In this document: positions 27,539-36,499 of the stretch, one piece after another
Numbering within the stretch: position 1 is the stretch's first letter
Layout: each line of letters starts with the position of its first letter
Assembly: GCA_963764345.1 (NCBI GenBank)
Contig: CAVXSF010000013.1
Location: forward strand, 264,595-328,594
Direction: 5' to 3'
Source: DASQZK01 sp963764345
GTDB taxonomy: Bacteria; Bacteroidota; Bacteroidia; Bacteroidales; GCA-2748055
Length of the DNA stretch: 64,000 bases
Notes under the pieces: model-generated
What the model was told of the DNA's origin: nothing
Seen by the model: only the letters and a program-made list of their open reading frames with translations
The model's database searches: none
Position numbers and translations under genes: made by a program

Positions 27539-29065
27539 ATGGATTTTGTTATCCTGATTCCCTTAATTGTCTATTTTCTCCTTATCCTTCTGATCGGTAT
27601 TTACACCACCCGCTTTTCATCGCGCGGGATAAGCGAATTTTTTCTCGGCGGACGGCAGATGCATAAATTTGTGGTGGCACTCTCGGCAGTGGTATCGGGA
27701 CGGAGTGCCTGGCTGCTGCTTGGCTTCACGGGACAGTCTTACACGATGGGGCTGTCAGCTGTATGGGCGGTAGTGGGGTATATAGTGGTGGAATGCCTGC
27801 TGTTCCTTTTCTATGCTCCGAGGATACGCAAATTCAGCGGGGAGCACAACTGCATCACGCTGCCCGACTATTTTGCAGCCCGCTTTAACGATAAGCACGG
27901 ATACCTGCGTATTCTGCTCGTGCTTATTATCATGATCTTCATGGTTACCTATATAGCTGCCCAGTTCGTGGCCGGCGGGAAGGCGTTCTTTGCCTATTTC
28001 GGGATGGACCGGGAAACGGGCATCATCCTTACCGGCGTCATCATCCTGCTCTACACCTTCATGGGCGGCTTCATGGCGGTAAGCCTCACCGACGTCGTCC
28101 AGGCCTTCGTGATGCTCTTCGCCCTGGTGCTGCTGCCCGTGGTGGGGATCATCAAAGGTGGCGGACCCGCCATTGTGCTTCATGATCTTAAAGAGATCCA
28201 GCCGATGTATTTCAACCCGGTGGCCTTTGGTTTCGGATCCATGATCGGCTTCCTGGGTATCGGGCTCGGCTCGCCCGGCAACCCGCATATCATCATCCGT
28301 TATATGTCCATGAAAGATCCCTCCCAGTTTCGCTGGACGGCGATAGTGGGTACAACCTGGAACGTCCTGATGGCCCTCGGTGCTCTGTTCATAGGCTTCG
28401 TGGCCCGTTACTATTTCCCCGAGGCCGGCAGCCTCCCGGGTGGGGATCCGGAAAACGCCTACATCACCCTGGCCAACAAAATCCTTCCCACGGCCCTGGT
28501 AGGGGTGTTGCTAGCCTCTGTCTTTGCCGCCATAATGTCATCTGCCGACTCACAGCTCCTGGTAGCGGCTTCCGGCGTGGTGCGTGATATCTATGAGAAG
28601 ATCATCAAAAAAGGCCGGACCGTGAGTCAGCAGAAACTCACCTTCCTCAGCCGTTTTACGGTGGCACTGTTGGTATATATCGCTATCATGCTTGCCCTGA
28701 TGGTGGAGGACATCGTCTTCTGGTTCGTCCTCTTCGCCTGGGCCGGACTGGGAGCCGCCATCGGTCCTACCTCCCTTCACGCCCTATTCAACAAACGCAC
28801 CACCATGGCAGGTGTGATGGCCGGGATGATCGCAGGCACAGCCACCGTCTTCCTCTGGAAGAGCAGTCCTTTCCTCAGCCGGTGGCTCTATGAACTCATC
28901 CCTGGCTTTATCGCCGGAGCAGTCACCACATACTGGATCAGCGAGATTGAAAACCTTATCCACCAAAAGGGCGTCTTCGATGGTCAGGATGCCCGGTACT
29001 ATTTCCTCAGGATGAAAAACAGGATGAAGAGATGGATGGGGTGGAAGGAGACGGAAGAGAGGTGA
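27539..29065 (+). CDS. Sodium:solute symporter (SSF family)
   Basis: A 508-residue membrane protein with about 13 hydrophobic segments and the LeuT-like fold of the SSF family. Family landmarks are the first helix (IPLIVYFLLILLIGIYTTR), SEFFLGGRQMHKFVVALSAVVSGRSAWLLLGFTGQSY, GGFMAVSLTDVVQAF and LLASVFAAIMSSADSQLLVAASGV, the last holding Ser residues that bind sodium. It is closest in feel to PutP proline symporters, so an amino acid or small carboxylate import role is likely. No operon partner. A large inverted repeat at 29139-29245 follows. Confidence 0.9.
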   Translation: MDFVILIPLIVYFLLILLIGIYTTRFSSRGISEFFLGGRQMHKFVVALSAVVSGRSAWLLLGFTGQSYTMGLSAVWAVVGYIVVECLLFLFYAPRIRKFSGEHNCITLPDYFAARFNDKHGYLRILLVLIIMIFMVTYIAAQFVAGGKAFFAYFGMDRETGIILTGVIILLYTFMGGFMAVSLTDVVQAFVMLFALVLLPVVGIIKGGGPAIVLHDLKEIQPMYFNPVAFGFGSMIGFLGIGLGSPGNPHIIIRYMSMKDPSQFRWTAIVGTTWNVLMALGALFIGFVARYYFPEAGSLPGGDPENAYITLANKILPTALVGVLLASVFAAIMSSADSQLLVAASGVVRDIYEKIIKKGRTVSQQKLTFLSRFTVALLVYIAIMLALMVEDIVFWFVLFAWAGLGAAIGPTSLHALFNKRTTMAGVMAGMIAGTATVFLWKSSPFLSRWLYELIPGFIAGAVTTYWISEIENLIHQKGVFDGQDARYYFLRMKNRMKRWMGWKETEER

Positions 29066-29138
29066 CGGAAAACGGGAGAGAGCTGTGAGCAGCGGAGTAT
29101 TCAATTAAGTACGTTATTAGCACAGATCAGGAAATACG

Positions 29139-29245
29139 AACAACTAACAACAACTAAACAACTAAACAACTCAACAACTAAACAACTCAACATTTCAGGC
29201 AGGCGAATTTGTTTAGGTGTTGAGTCGTTGAGTTGTTTAGTTGTA
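29139..29245. repeat. AACTAAACAAC repeats forming a large inverted repeat
   Basis: The left arm (29139-29193) is a run of ACAACTAA/ACAACTCA units. The right arm (29211-29245) reads TGTTTAGGTGTTGAGTCGTT then GAGTTGTTTAGTTGT, the reverse complement type. Arms of about 35 bases could fold into one hairpin. It sits between convergent genes (the SSF symporter and the AAC(3)-like gene) and may act as a terminator for both. Confidence 0.75.
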
Positions 29246-29390
29246 CCCGGGGAGCAGAAGTTTTTTTCACCACTGAATTGGAACCGGATGAACCGTTTTT
29301 ATCGGGAGGCAAAAATTGTACACATTATATCATATCCGCAATCACATTCTCCCGCTTTTCTTCCCGGTTACCGGTTCATCCAAAACCGTA

Positions 29391-30149
29391 TTATTTACCT
29401 GCCATTTTATCGACAAAATACAAAGGCTCTTCCAAAAGTTTTTTATGAGCTTTGTCCCAAAGAGGCCTGGATTTTAAGAGCCAGACCTCAGCATCCAGGA
29501 TATGTCCGGCCGAATAATCATCCTCATCCAGAACATTCAGAACCCGGTCGTATCGTTGCTCATAGCCCTTGAAGTTATGAGTGATATATTCTTTCTGATA
29601 AGATTCGTCGTCCACGGTGATAATGGAATAATTCAGCTTTTCACCCAACAAATATTCGGGTTCCGATAATTCTTCAATGCCATGCATCGAAGTGTTGGGC
29701 TTAAGTCCGCAACCCAGGAACAGAATTTTACCTTCATTTTCCATCAGTTTCCTGAAGGGGGATGAAGGTCCGCATGGCGTATGGTCAAGATGGTGATCCT
29801 TCAGAAAGAAAGCGGCCCGTTTCCCGGCAGCACAAACTGAATGTGTGGGATGTATACTTCGACTTGTTCCCGGCCGGTTGCGGAAATATTCCGTCAGGGC
29901 GCCGACGCAGGAAGGCGTCTCCAGGACTTCAAATATCGGAAATTCACTGGTTACATTTTCGTACGACAGCGCAGGCATCAGGAGCGTTCCTGTGGGGCCA
30001 AGTACCTGAAGAAATGTATCGATCAGAATTTGCGCCCGGTTTTCAAAGTGACCTACGGCATTTAATGAAGCATGCACCAGGAGAGAATCTCCTTCTGATA
30101 CCCCCAGTTTTACCAGGCTTGTGGCAATGCTGGTTTTGTAATCTGTCAT
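29391..30149 (-). CDS. AAC(3)-fold aminoglycoside N-acetyltransferase family protein
   Basis: A 252-residue cytoplasmic protein. It shows the family pattern of acetyl-CoA-dependent AAC(3) enzymes: GDSLLVHASLNAVGHF, LGPTGTLLMPALSYEN, TEYFRNRPGTSRSIHPTHSVCAAGKRAAFFL, and GPSSPFRKLMENEGKILFLGCG. The S-x-H-P-x-H-S segment contains the active-site histidine. Many chromosomal members act on non-drug substrates such as glycan amino sugars, so resistance should not be assumed. It starts 25 bases after the DUF5723 gene stop and is probably the last gene of the DUF3352/lipoprotein/DUF5723 operon. Confidence 0.85.
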   Translation of the reverse strand: MTDYKTSIATSLVKLGVSEGDSLLVHASLNAVGHFENRAQILIDTFLQVLGPTGTLLMPALSYENVTSEFPIFEVLETPSCVGALTEYFRNRPGTSRSIHPTHSVCAAGKRAAFFLKDHHLDHTPCGPSSPFRKLMENEGKILFLGCGLKPNTSMHGIEELSEPEYLLGEKLNYSIITVDDESYQKEYITHNFKGYEQRYDRVLNVLDEDDYSAGHILDAEVWLLKSRPLWDKAHKKLLEEPLYFVDKMAGK

Positions 30150-30173
30150 GATGCGAATCTATGAAGCCCGGTG

Positions 30174-31595
30174 TTAATCCACCAGCGGTTTATCGTAGGT
30201 TTTATGTCCAAGCTTTTTGCATCCGAACACAAAGTTCACACCAACTTTCAGATCGAAATAACGGGCATCAACCGGCCAGAAATATACCGATGGAGCTGTA
30301 TCGCTGATCAGGTAAATATTTAGCGGTCCTCCCTTCAGTGCAAGACCGAAGCCGAGATTTTTGTAGGTACCGTCGATAATCGAATAGCTGAAGGTGGCAC
30401 TGAGGGGCCGGATCGGGTACAGGTTGGCGGAGAAAGTGAACTGCTGGTTTACATCACCATGGTAAATCATGGTCCTGGAGAGGACGCCGAAACTTATTTT
30501 CGGGTGAACATAAAATGCGGCACCGGCATAAATTTTGGTTGGCAGCCAGGTGCTGTAAGCTTTTTCTGTAGCTGAAAAATTATTGAATGTTACATCGAGT
30601 GAATCGAGGAAGGTCTGCATATAATCTTCGTCCGACAAGCCTGTCGGGATGCCAAGAAACTCGTAATCGGAATGGCTTTCCAGGTTATGAACGCCGTCCT
30701 TCCATTTAATCATGCCGAAATCGACAAGGCTGGCGGAAAGCTGCAGCCAGTCCAGCGGTCTGAAATCAGCACCGATATCCATCGCCAATCCGAAATTCTT
30801 AGGATTGAGAATATAATGGGGAATATTTTGATCTGCATTATCCCGGATATCTGTTTTTTCAAAGTCGATCATCCCTTTGTCATCATATACCACATTGACG
30901 AAGGGCATGGTTGCATCAAGCCTGATATTGGAATGCACAGGCCAGGCATCTTCCCCTGAAGTGAAGACTATGTCGGATTTTTGCGTCCTCAGGTTGGACT
31001 GTCCGAACAGCAATTTGCCCCGCCATCCCACCGTCAGCCGGTCGCCGATTTTCTGACTGATGCCCAGGGCGAATTCACTATACAAACTCATATCGACGCC
31101 CAGTCCATTAAAATCAAAGGTCATAGCCGAATCAGGCCCGTAAACAGGCAACCTTATCAGATCCTTGGGGTAATAAGCATTTACCGTTGCTCTTTCTGAG
31201 ATATCCAGGGTAATATAGGTTTCCGTTTTGGTACGGAAGCCAAAAGACAGGATAGGCACGGACACATCGGCATTAATAGAATTACGGTCTTTTAACAGGT
31301 TCAGGAAGGTGTTCAAATCCCCGGCATGTTTAAAAAAGAAGATAAGGGAATCGCTCTCCGGGTCATATTTTAATACATCACCAAGGCCAAATGAAGAGTT
31401 CTCGACATGAAGGTTCAGCCCGGAGATACCCGGTATGCCGAAAAAAACATTACAGTTGGGCTGAAATGCCGGATTTATCTGGTAAGCCTGCGGCACTCCT
31501 TTCATGAAATACAGGGAGTTGATCTGTGCCGTCAGGGGCAGGGATAAAAACAAGCTGGTACTTATGAGAATGGTGTATGTCAGTAATTTTCGCAT
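30174..31595 (-). CDS. DUF5723 family outer-membrane-type protein
   Basis: A 473-residue protein with a signal peptide (MRKLLTYTILISTSLFLSLPLTAQ). The mature start NSLYFMKGVPQAYQINPAFQPNCNVFFGIPGISGLN is the usual DUF5723 opening and resembles the PorP/SprF style of INPA motif. The rest alternates in a beta-barrel manner (GFALGISQKIGDRLTVGWRGKL; SFGVLSRTMIYHGDVNQQFTF). It is probably an outer membrane beta-barrel. It starts 17 bases after the lipoprotein gene stop, so the two are translated from one transcript. Function is unknown. Confidence 0.83.
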   Translation of the reverse strand: MRKLLTYTILISTSLFLSLPLTAQINSLYFMKGVPQAYQINPAFQPNCNVFFGIPGISGLNLHVENSSFGLGDVLKYDPESDSLIFFFKHAGDLNTFLNLLKDRNSINADVSVPILSFGFRTKTETYITLDISERATVNAYYPKDLIRLPVYGPDSAMTFDFNGLGVDMSLYSEFALGISQKIGDRLTVGWRGKLLFGQSNLRTQKSDIVFTSGEDAWPVHSNIRLDATMPFVNVVYDDKGMIDFEKTDIRDNADQNIPHYILNPKNFGLAMDIGADFRPLDWLQLSASLVDFGMIKWKDGVHNLESHSDYEFLGIPTGLSDEDYMQTFLDSLDVTFNNFSATEKAYSTWLPTKIYAGAAFYVHPKISFGVLSRTMIYHGDVNQQFTFSANLYPIRPLSATFSYSIIDGTYKNLGFGLALKGGPLNIYLISDTAPSVYFWPVDARYFDLKVGVNFVFGCKKLGHKTYDKPLVD

Positions 31596-31612
31596 AACGG
31601 TCAGTTTTCCTT

Positions 31613-33280
31613 TTACTTGTTATTGAGAGTACTCGAATTCAACGTCAGATCTGCCTTCAATTTCAGCTTAAAGCCAACAGTGTAATAGGAGTAGAATTTG
31701 ACATATTTTCCCGAAAGGGCATCCTTAGTGTTTATATTAGCCCGCATCATCACATATTTACTCGGCTTAATTGCATTAATCCTTTCGGCGGTGAATTCGA
31801 TAGCCTTAGAATTGGCAACCGGTTCGGAGACTTTATCTTCACTGTTGAGGAGAGCTCCGGCAAGAAGCAGGTCATCATCATGAAACAGTGAATCGATCAC
31901 CTGGTAAGCGGAATCGGCAAAATACATCTGCATGTTCACGCGCATCGGGATTCCATTGGTAGCATCCAGGGTTAACCTCAGGTAACGGATGATATCGACG
32001 TCGCTTCCGAACTGATCTTCGAAATCAAAATCCAGCGTATCTTCAAGGCTAAAGCCCTGGGCATTTATCCAGATAGGAAGCACAACTTCAAAGCCGACCT
32101 TTAGATCACTGGAATCCGTCACAAAATTCTGGTTCCCCGAATATCCTCCCGGATTTGTAATGGCGTGTACCGAGTAGGTAAATTTGTTTGGCTGCGTTGC
32201 CATGGCATCAACAATATTGCAGTTGTCCTTGTTGATCTCAATATGGGTATTGACGGTATCTCCCACCTGCGACAGATCAGGAGCATCAATGGTAAACGGA
32301 TTGACCCCATTGAAAACGATGGGAGTCGATACATCATTGGTTTTGGAGTAAGCCGATACATTCGACAGTTCAATCTGCATCGGGACACCGTAGGAGTTGT
32401 CCACATCAAGGTTAAACCTCGGGTCAGCAAACATGAGGCTTCCCCCCCCGAGCGAATCGCCGAACAGATCGATCTGTACCTCACCGCTATTCACCAGTAT
32501 ATCATAATCACCGAGATATCCGTACACACTTTTAAAAGAAATATTACTCAGTGTCATATTGATATCACAGCTTTCGGAGGCCAGGACCGGATTGCCTGAG
32601 TTGATCAGCTGGAGATCAAATTTGAGCGGCAGGAAGGTAGTGTCCGGATTGTTGTTGTCAAGGTATATTTGCGAACCATCGATAGGAATATGGGAAGTGT
32701 AACTGAAGTTGCCGGATGCATCGCTGATCTGAACCACCTCCCTGAAGGGCTCGCCGTCGATCAGAATATTGTCGGAATGGATTGTCAGGATACCGGTTTG
32801 TTTGAAAGTCGATGTCACATCTATATTCAGGGTGGCTGTTTTGATGTTGATGCTGTCAATCCGCTCGTTATGGGTGAACACAAACTCGCCGTTCTTCTCC
32901 TTGGAAAATTTAACAGTATCACCCATGGCACTGATCAGCCATTCGGGGATATTGATATCCGAGCTTATATAGATCTCTGCAAAATCCTGGTCGGGGATAT
33001 CCACAATGTCAGAAGCCGGGTAAGACATTAAATCCTCATAATACGTCAGGTACAAGAGACTGTCATCGAATTGTTTGACGTAAGAACCGCTATCAATTTT
33101 ATTCAGAAGATCTTCAATGGTCAGAGTACCATAAGCCAGCGGGGTAGCAATGCCGGGCGTCAATTCAAAATCATTGGAAATCTTGTTGAAGTCATAATTA
33201 TCGGGAAAACACGAGTAGAGAAATAATAGGGCAGTGAAGATGCCCGCCGTAATATAGTTACGAGTTGAATGTTTAACCAT
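31613..33280 (-). CDS. Large beta-rich lipoprotein of unknown function
   Basis: A 555-residue protein with a lipoprotein signal (ALLFLYSC, Cys at about 24). The mature protein is rich in Asp, Asn and Ser and appears to be made of repeated beta-sandwich segments (for example NIDVTSTFKQTGILTIHSDN, INMTLSNISFKSVYGYLGDY, MQIELSNVSAYSKTNDV). I do not recognise a named family. In Bacteroidota such proteins are commonly encoded beside DUF5723 genes, as here with a 17-base gap. Together they look like a surface lipoprotein and its barrel partner. The upstream DUF3352-like gene ends 19 bases before it. Confidence 0.7.
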   Translation of the reverse strand: MVKHSTRNYITAGIFTALLFLYSCFPDNYDFNKISNDFELTPGIATPLAYGTLTIEDLLNKIDSGSYVKQFDDSLLYLTYYEDLMSYPASDIVDIPDQDFAEIYISSDINIPEWLISAMGDTVKFSKEKNGEFVFTHNERIDSINIKTATLNIDVTSTFKQTGILTIHSDNILIDGEPFREVVQISDASGNFSYTSHIPIDGSQIYLDNNNPDTTFLPLKFDLQLINSGNPVLASESCDINMTLSNISFKSVYGYLGDYDILVNSGEVQIDLFGDSLGGGSLMFADPRFNLDVDNSYGVPMQIELSNVSAYSKTNDVSTPIVFNGVNPFTIDAPDLSQVGDTVNTHIEINKDNCNIVDAMATQPNKFTYSVHAITNPGGYSGNQNFVTDSSDLKVGFEVVLPIWINAQGFSLEDTLDFDFEDQFGSDVDIIRYLRLTLDATNGIPMRVNMQMYFADSAYQVIDSLFHDDDLLLAGALLNSEDKVSEPVANSKAIEFTAERINAIKPSKYVMMRANINTKDALSGKYVKFYSYYTVGFKLKLKADLTLNSSTLNNK

Positions 33281-33299
33281 GCCCTTAAATAATTTTTTC

Positions 33300-36035
33300 T
33301 TATTTTACGGAATAGTTGTATAAAAAGTTATCATTATTCCCTACAATCAGGTTAAAACGGTCTTTAAGACCGGGAAAGCTGCTTATGCTGAAGGGCGAAA
33401 CGCCGAGGAGAGGAAAGCCCTCGTAAAGAGAACCGTCATTATTGATAAGGTAAATGCGTCCCGACCGCGCTGTGACCACACCGATCTTCCTGTCCCTGGC
33501 CGAAAATTCATATACGATCGGCGGCCATGTAACCGGTTCAGGATATTCCTCCTTAAACAGGATCTTTCCCTGTTCATTATAAACCAGAAGCTTATTACCG
33601 TCAGCGAAAATAAACTCAGGCTTCCCGTCGCCGTTCAGATCTTCGGGAACAAAGTAGTGTTGACTGCTCAGCCCGGGATTGAAAAGCCGGGTTACCTTAC
33701 CGTCATAATAGAAATACCATACGGTACCCGAAGTGTCTGTGGCAATGATCCTGGATCTCTGTCCTCCTGCAGCCGGGACAGGAAAGACAGGATTACGGAC
33801 TGAATGAAGAATGTCTTTCGACGGACTGACCCGTATGGCTCCCTTCCTGTCAAGGATATAAAGTCTGACGGCGTCACAGGCAATGATGTAGTCTTTATCA
33901 CCTATCCTGACATGTTTTACCGGCTGAGTGACGGGATAATCGGAACCAGGGAAGTCCCATCCGGGGATCACTTTCCCCTCCCTGTCAAACATATAAATCT
34001 TTTTATCTTCGGTTGGAATGCATATCCTGAGAGTCCCATCGTTATCGTAGTCAAAAAGGGACAGCCCGGCTGAGGCAGGCTCCCTCATCCCGACAGGAAA
34101 CCGTTCAACTGCGTTGCCATTGCGGTCCAGAAGATAAATATGACTCTTCGTATTGAACAGGTACTGAAGCTTCCCGTTCCGGTAATAATCGACCTGGAAT
34201 ATTTCACTGATAATCTCACCATCCGTTTTTACCTTCCACAGGATAGTCCCTGAATTACTGATCAGGTAAAGGTTATGTCTGAGATCCTGAACCATGATCT
34301 CCTTCTGATTATTGAGGTGATTGATCACCACAGCCGGTTTGAAGAGCGCTACAGTATCCAGTTTGCTTTGCCATACTGTATTGACGGGTTCCCTTACCTG
34401 GCTGCTGTAATGACAGAAAAGCCTGAAATAGTTCAGTTCATCGGTACTCGTACTCTGAAATGCCACAGCATCGATCTTCCGCCAGATATTCTTATGACTG
34501 TCCATCACCTTAGCGGCTCCGGGCACCATCGTCTCTGAAATAATATCGATACATTGTGAAGGGTTGAAATAAACGAACAGGTTCGATCTGCTGGAGATAT
34601 TATCCTTCATGGACGAAAATTTCTCATCATTTTCGAGGGTTTTTCCCAGGATGTCGGAGTATAGAAAGGACTTCAGTGCGGCCGGCGAGCTACCGAAAAT
34701 AATATAGTTGCCAGAGTAGGTAAAATATTCATAATCCCCGCCCTGGTAAAAGTCTCCAAACAGCAACCCGGTCAACTCCTGAACAGGCGAGCGGTGCACC
34801 GTAACCTGGTGCTGACTGTCAATGTTAAGTACCCCCGAATATCCGGCCACATCTGTTCCCTTCTCCCCGGCGTCAATTCCGGTCCACTTTTCCATCACAC
34901 TTTCGGCCATACCCTTCCCCTTTACCCTGAGGAGAAAATATCTATCAAAGTTCCCCGGACGGGCTTTCAGAACCACGCTTCCGGCTTCACCATCCATGAT
35001 GGGTATAAATTCAGAGACAAAATCCGACGAGAACTTTTTTTGGAGATCATCCAGTTTTTCAGCCCTCTGCGAATTGGAGGCATACTTTCCCACATGGTCG
35101 AGCATCAGCCTGGCATCCGTGAATCCTATGACACTGAAAAATACCGCATTGGAAGGAATAACCTCAGCAAAACTGAAGGATACGGGTTTTTGTCCCTGTA
35201 ATACCCGGATGGTCCGCATTGAGGAATCGCCGGCAGTTGTAAAACCATTAAGGGTAAAATAGTCAGGCTTAATATCCAGGTCGAGTGCCGACCAGCTGGC
35301 AAATTTTGAAAGTTGTTCCGCCGCGCTATCCTTGAAAATGGTCTTAACGAATGCCCCCAGCTCCTGGTAATTGATGAACAAATTGGCAACGACATCACTT
35401 CCCGCCGTTCCTTTCAGGCGGAGAAATTCAGCATTCTGATCAAGTCCTTTTGTCGAATTTAACTGCTCTGCCGATGATTCAATCAGATCCTTCGACGGAC
35501 TCATGACAAACAGTCCCTTGCTTTCAAAGAAAAAAAAGCCGGGTAACAATCCGTCCTTTTTGAACCTTACATTATAAACTGTAACACTTTCGTGTCTTTC
35601 TTTATCAATTTCAGTATCGGAAGGGATCAGCTTGAGAATTTGTTCCGTACCATTATGGTGCGGTACACTCATGATGAAGAGCGTACGAAATCCGCCGCCG
35701 GTATGGTTTAATGACAAAATCATACTGCCTCCCGTGAGATTCCCGAATTCGGGATATTTCCTGCCCAGACTGTCGATCATCCTGAGGTCCCTGTCGAGCA
35801 GGTCCAATGCTTTGTATGACTTGAATTCAGTCCATATATTGTTGTGTGTTCTGACGGATGAGGAGAGCTGACGGAAATCATGGGTTTCAAGAAACATGAC
35901 GACACCTGGAGGAACTGCCTTCTCCGGACTGAGTATTTTTAATGAACCAGCCCGTAACCAGATCAATCCGTAAACAATGCCTGCAAGGATAAGAGCCAGG
36001 AGGAAAAAGGAAACAATCCGCCGTATCAGTGTCAT
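33300..36035 (-). CDS. DUF3352-like protein with C-terminal beta-propeller
   Basis: A 911-residue protein anchored by one N-terminal membrane helix (IVSFFLLALILAGIVYGLIWL). Residues about 40-560 resemble DUF3352 (VPPGVVMFLETHDFRQLSSSV; LDFLEIFNPSQC-like FVYFNPSQCIDIIS), a periplasmic module of unknown role. From about 590 the protein turns into repeats of the type NLYLISNSGTILWKV, IYLLDRNGNAVERFPVG, IYMFDREGKVIPGWDF and LLVYNEQGKILFKEEYPE, which form a PQQ/WD-like propeller. It leads a tight operon with the lipoprotein, DUF5723 and AAC(3)-like genes. Function unknown. Confidence 0.75.
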   Translation of the reverse strand: MTLIRRIVSFFLLALILAGIVYGLIWLRAGSLKILSPEKAVPPGVVMFLETHDFRQLSSSVRTHNNIWTEFKSYKALDLLDRDLRMIDSLGRKYPEFGNLTGGSMILSLNHTGGGFRTLFIMSVPHHNGTEQILKLIPSDTEIDKERHESVTVYNVRFKKDGLLPGFFFFESKGLFVMSPSKDLIESSAEQLNSTKGLDQNAEFLRLKGTAGSDVVANLFINYQELGAFVKTIFKDSAAEQLSKFASWSALDLDIKPDYFTLNGFTTAGDSSMRTIRVLQGQKPVSFSFAEVIPSNAVFFSVIGFTDARLMLDHVGKYASNSQRAEKLDDLQKKFSSDFVSEFIPIMDGEAGSVVLKARPGNFDRYFLLRVKGKGMAESVMEKWTGIDAGEKGTDVAGYSGVLNIDSQHQVTVHRSPVQELTGLLFGDFYQGGDYEYFTYSGNYIIFGSSPAALKSFLYSDILGKTLENDEKFSSMKDNISSRSNLFVYFNPSQCIDIISETMVPGAAKVMDSHKNIWRKIDAVAFQSTSTDELNYFRLFCHYSSQVREPVNTVWQSKLDTVALFKPAVVINHLNNQKEIMVQDLRHNLYLISNSGTILWKVKTDGEIISEIFQVDYYRNGKLQYLFNTKSHIYLLDRNGNAVERFPVGMREPASAGLSLFDYDNDGTLRICIPTEDKKIYMFDREGKVIPGWDFPGSDYPVTQPVKHVRIGDKDYIIACDAVRLYILDRKGAIRVSPSKDILHSVRNPVFPVPAAGGQRSRIIATDTSGTVWYFYYDGKVTRLFNPGLSSQHYFVPEDLNGDGKPEFIFADGNKLLVYNEQGKILFKEEYPEPVTWPPIVYEFSARDRKIGVVTARSGRIYLINNDGSLYEGFPLLGVSPFSISSFPGLKDRFNLIVGNNDNFLYNYSVK

Positions 36036-36478
36036 TTTTGAAATCCCTTTTTAACAAACCACAATCTTTACTTCACCATCCGGAAATCCGCCGGAAACAC
36101 AAATGAATCGCCTTTTCAACAATTTTTGCTGGTTACGACCATAACACAAATATCTGCAATTTCATCATCAATGGCATCATTATTTTTCAACAGGCAGTGC
36201 CCTCATTTCATTTTTTTCACCGTTTTCAGGAGGGAAGAAGGTCTAACGATTTATTTTTAAACAAAGCAGTAATGTTCTTCAGGATACGATACCCTGTGAG
36301 AAGAAGACCGGAAGGCAGTTCCCGGCCTTTCGTACTGTAAAGGATAAATCACCGTTACGGCCGGGATGGCAGAAAACGTTAACCGGCTGTCCTGACAGCT
36401 TCGCAATGACCCTGTTCAAAAATCGTCCGCATGCTACTGATCCGATTCATTTAAATTTTCCCGGTTATTCTTATCTTA
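36036..36478. other. Divergent intergenic region
   Basis: About 440 bases between the DUF3352-like operon and the Na/Pi cotransporter, presumably holding both promoters. A near-match box TATCTTAG lies at 36472-36479 before the cotransporter. No exact TAnnTTTG or strong inverted repeat was seen. Confidence 0.4.
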
Positions 36479-36499
36479 GTGACAAATTCAAGATGCCAA

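Noticed and set aside
29391..30149. Acquired aminoglycoside resistance gene
   Set aside because: The fold is AAC(3)-like, but it is a fourth gene in an envelope operon with no mobile context, so resistance is not supported.
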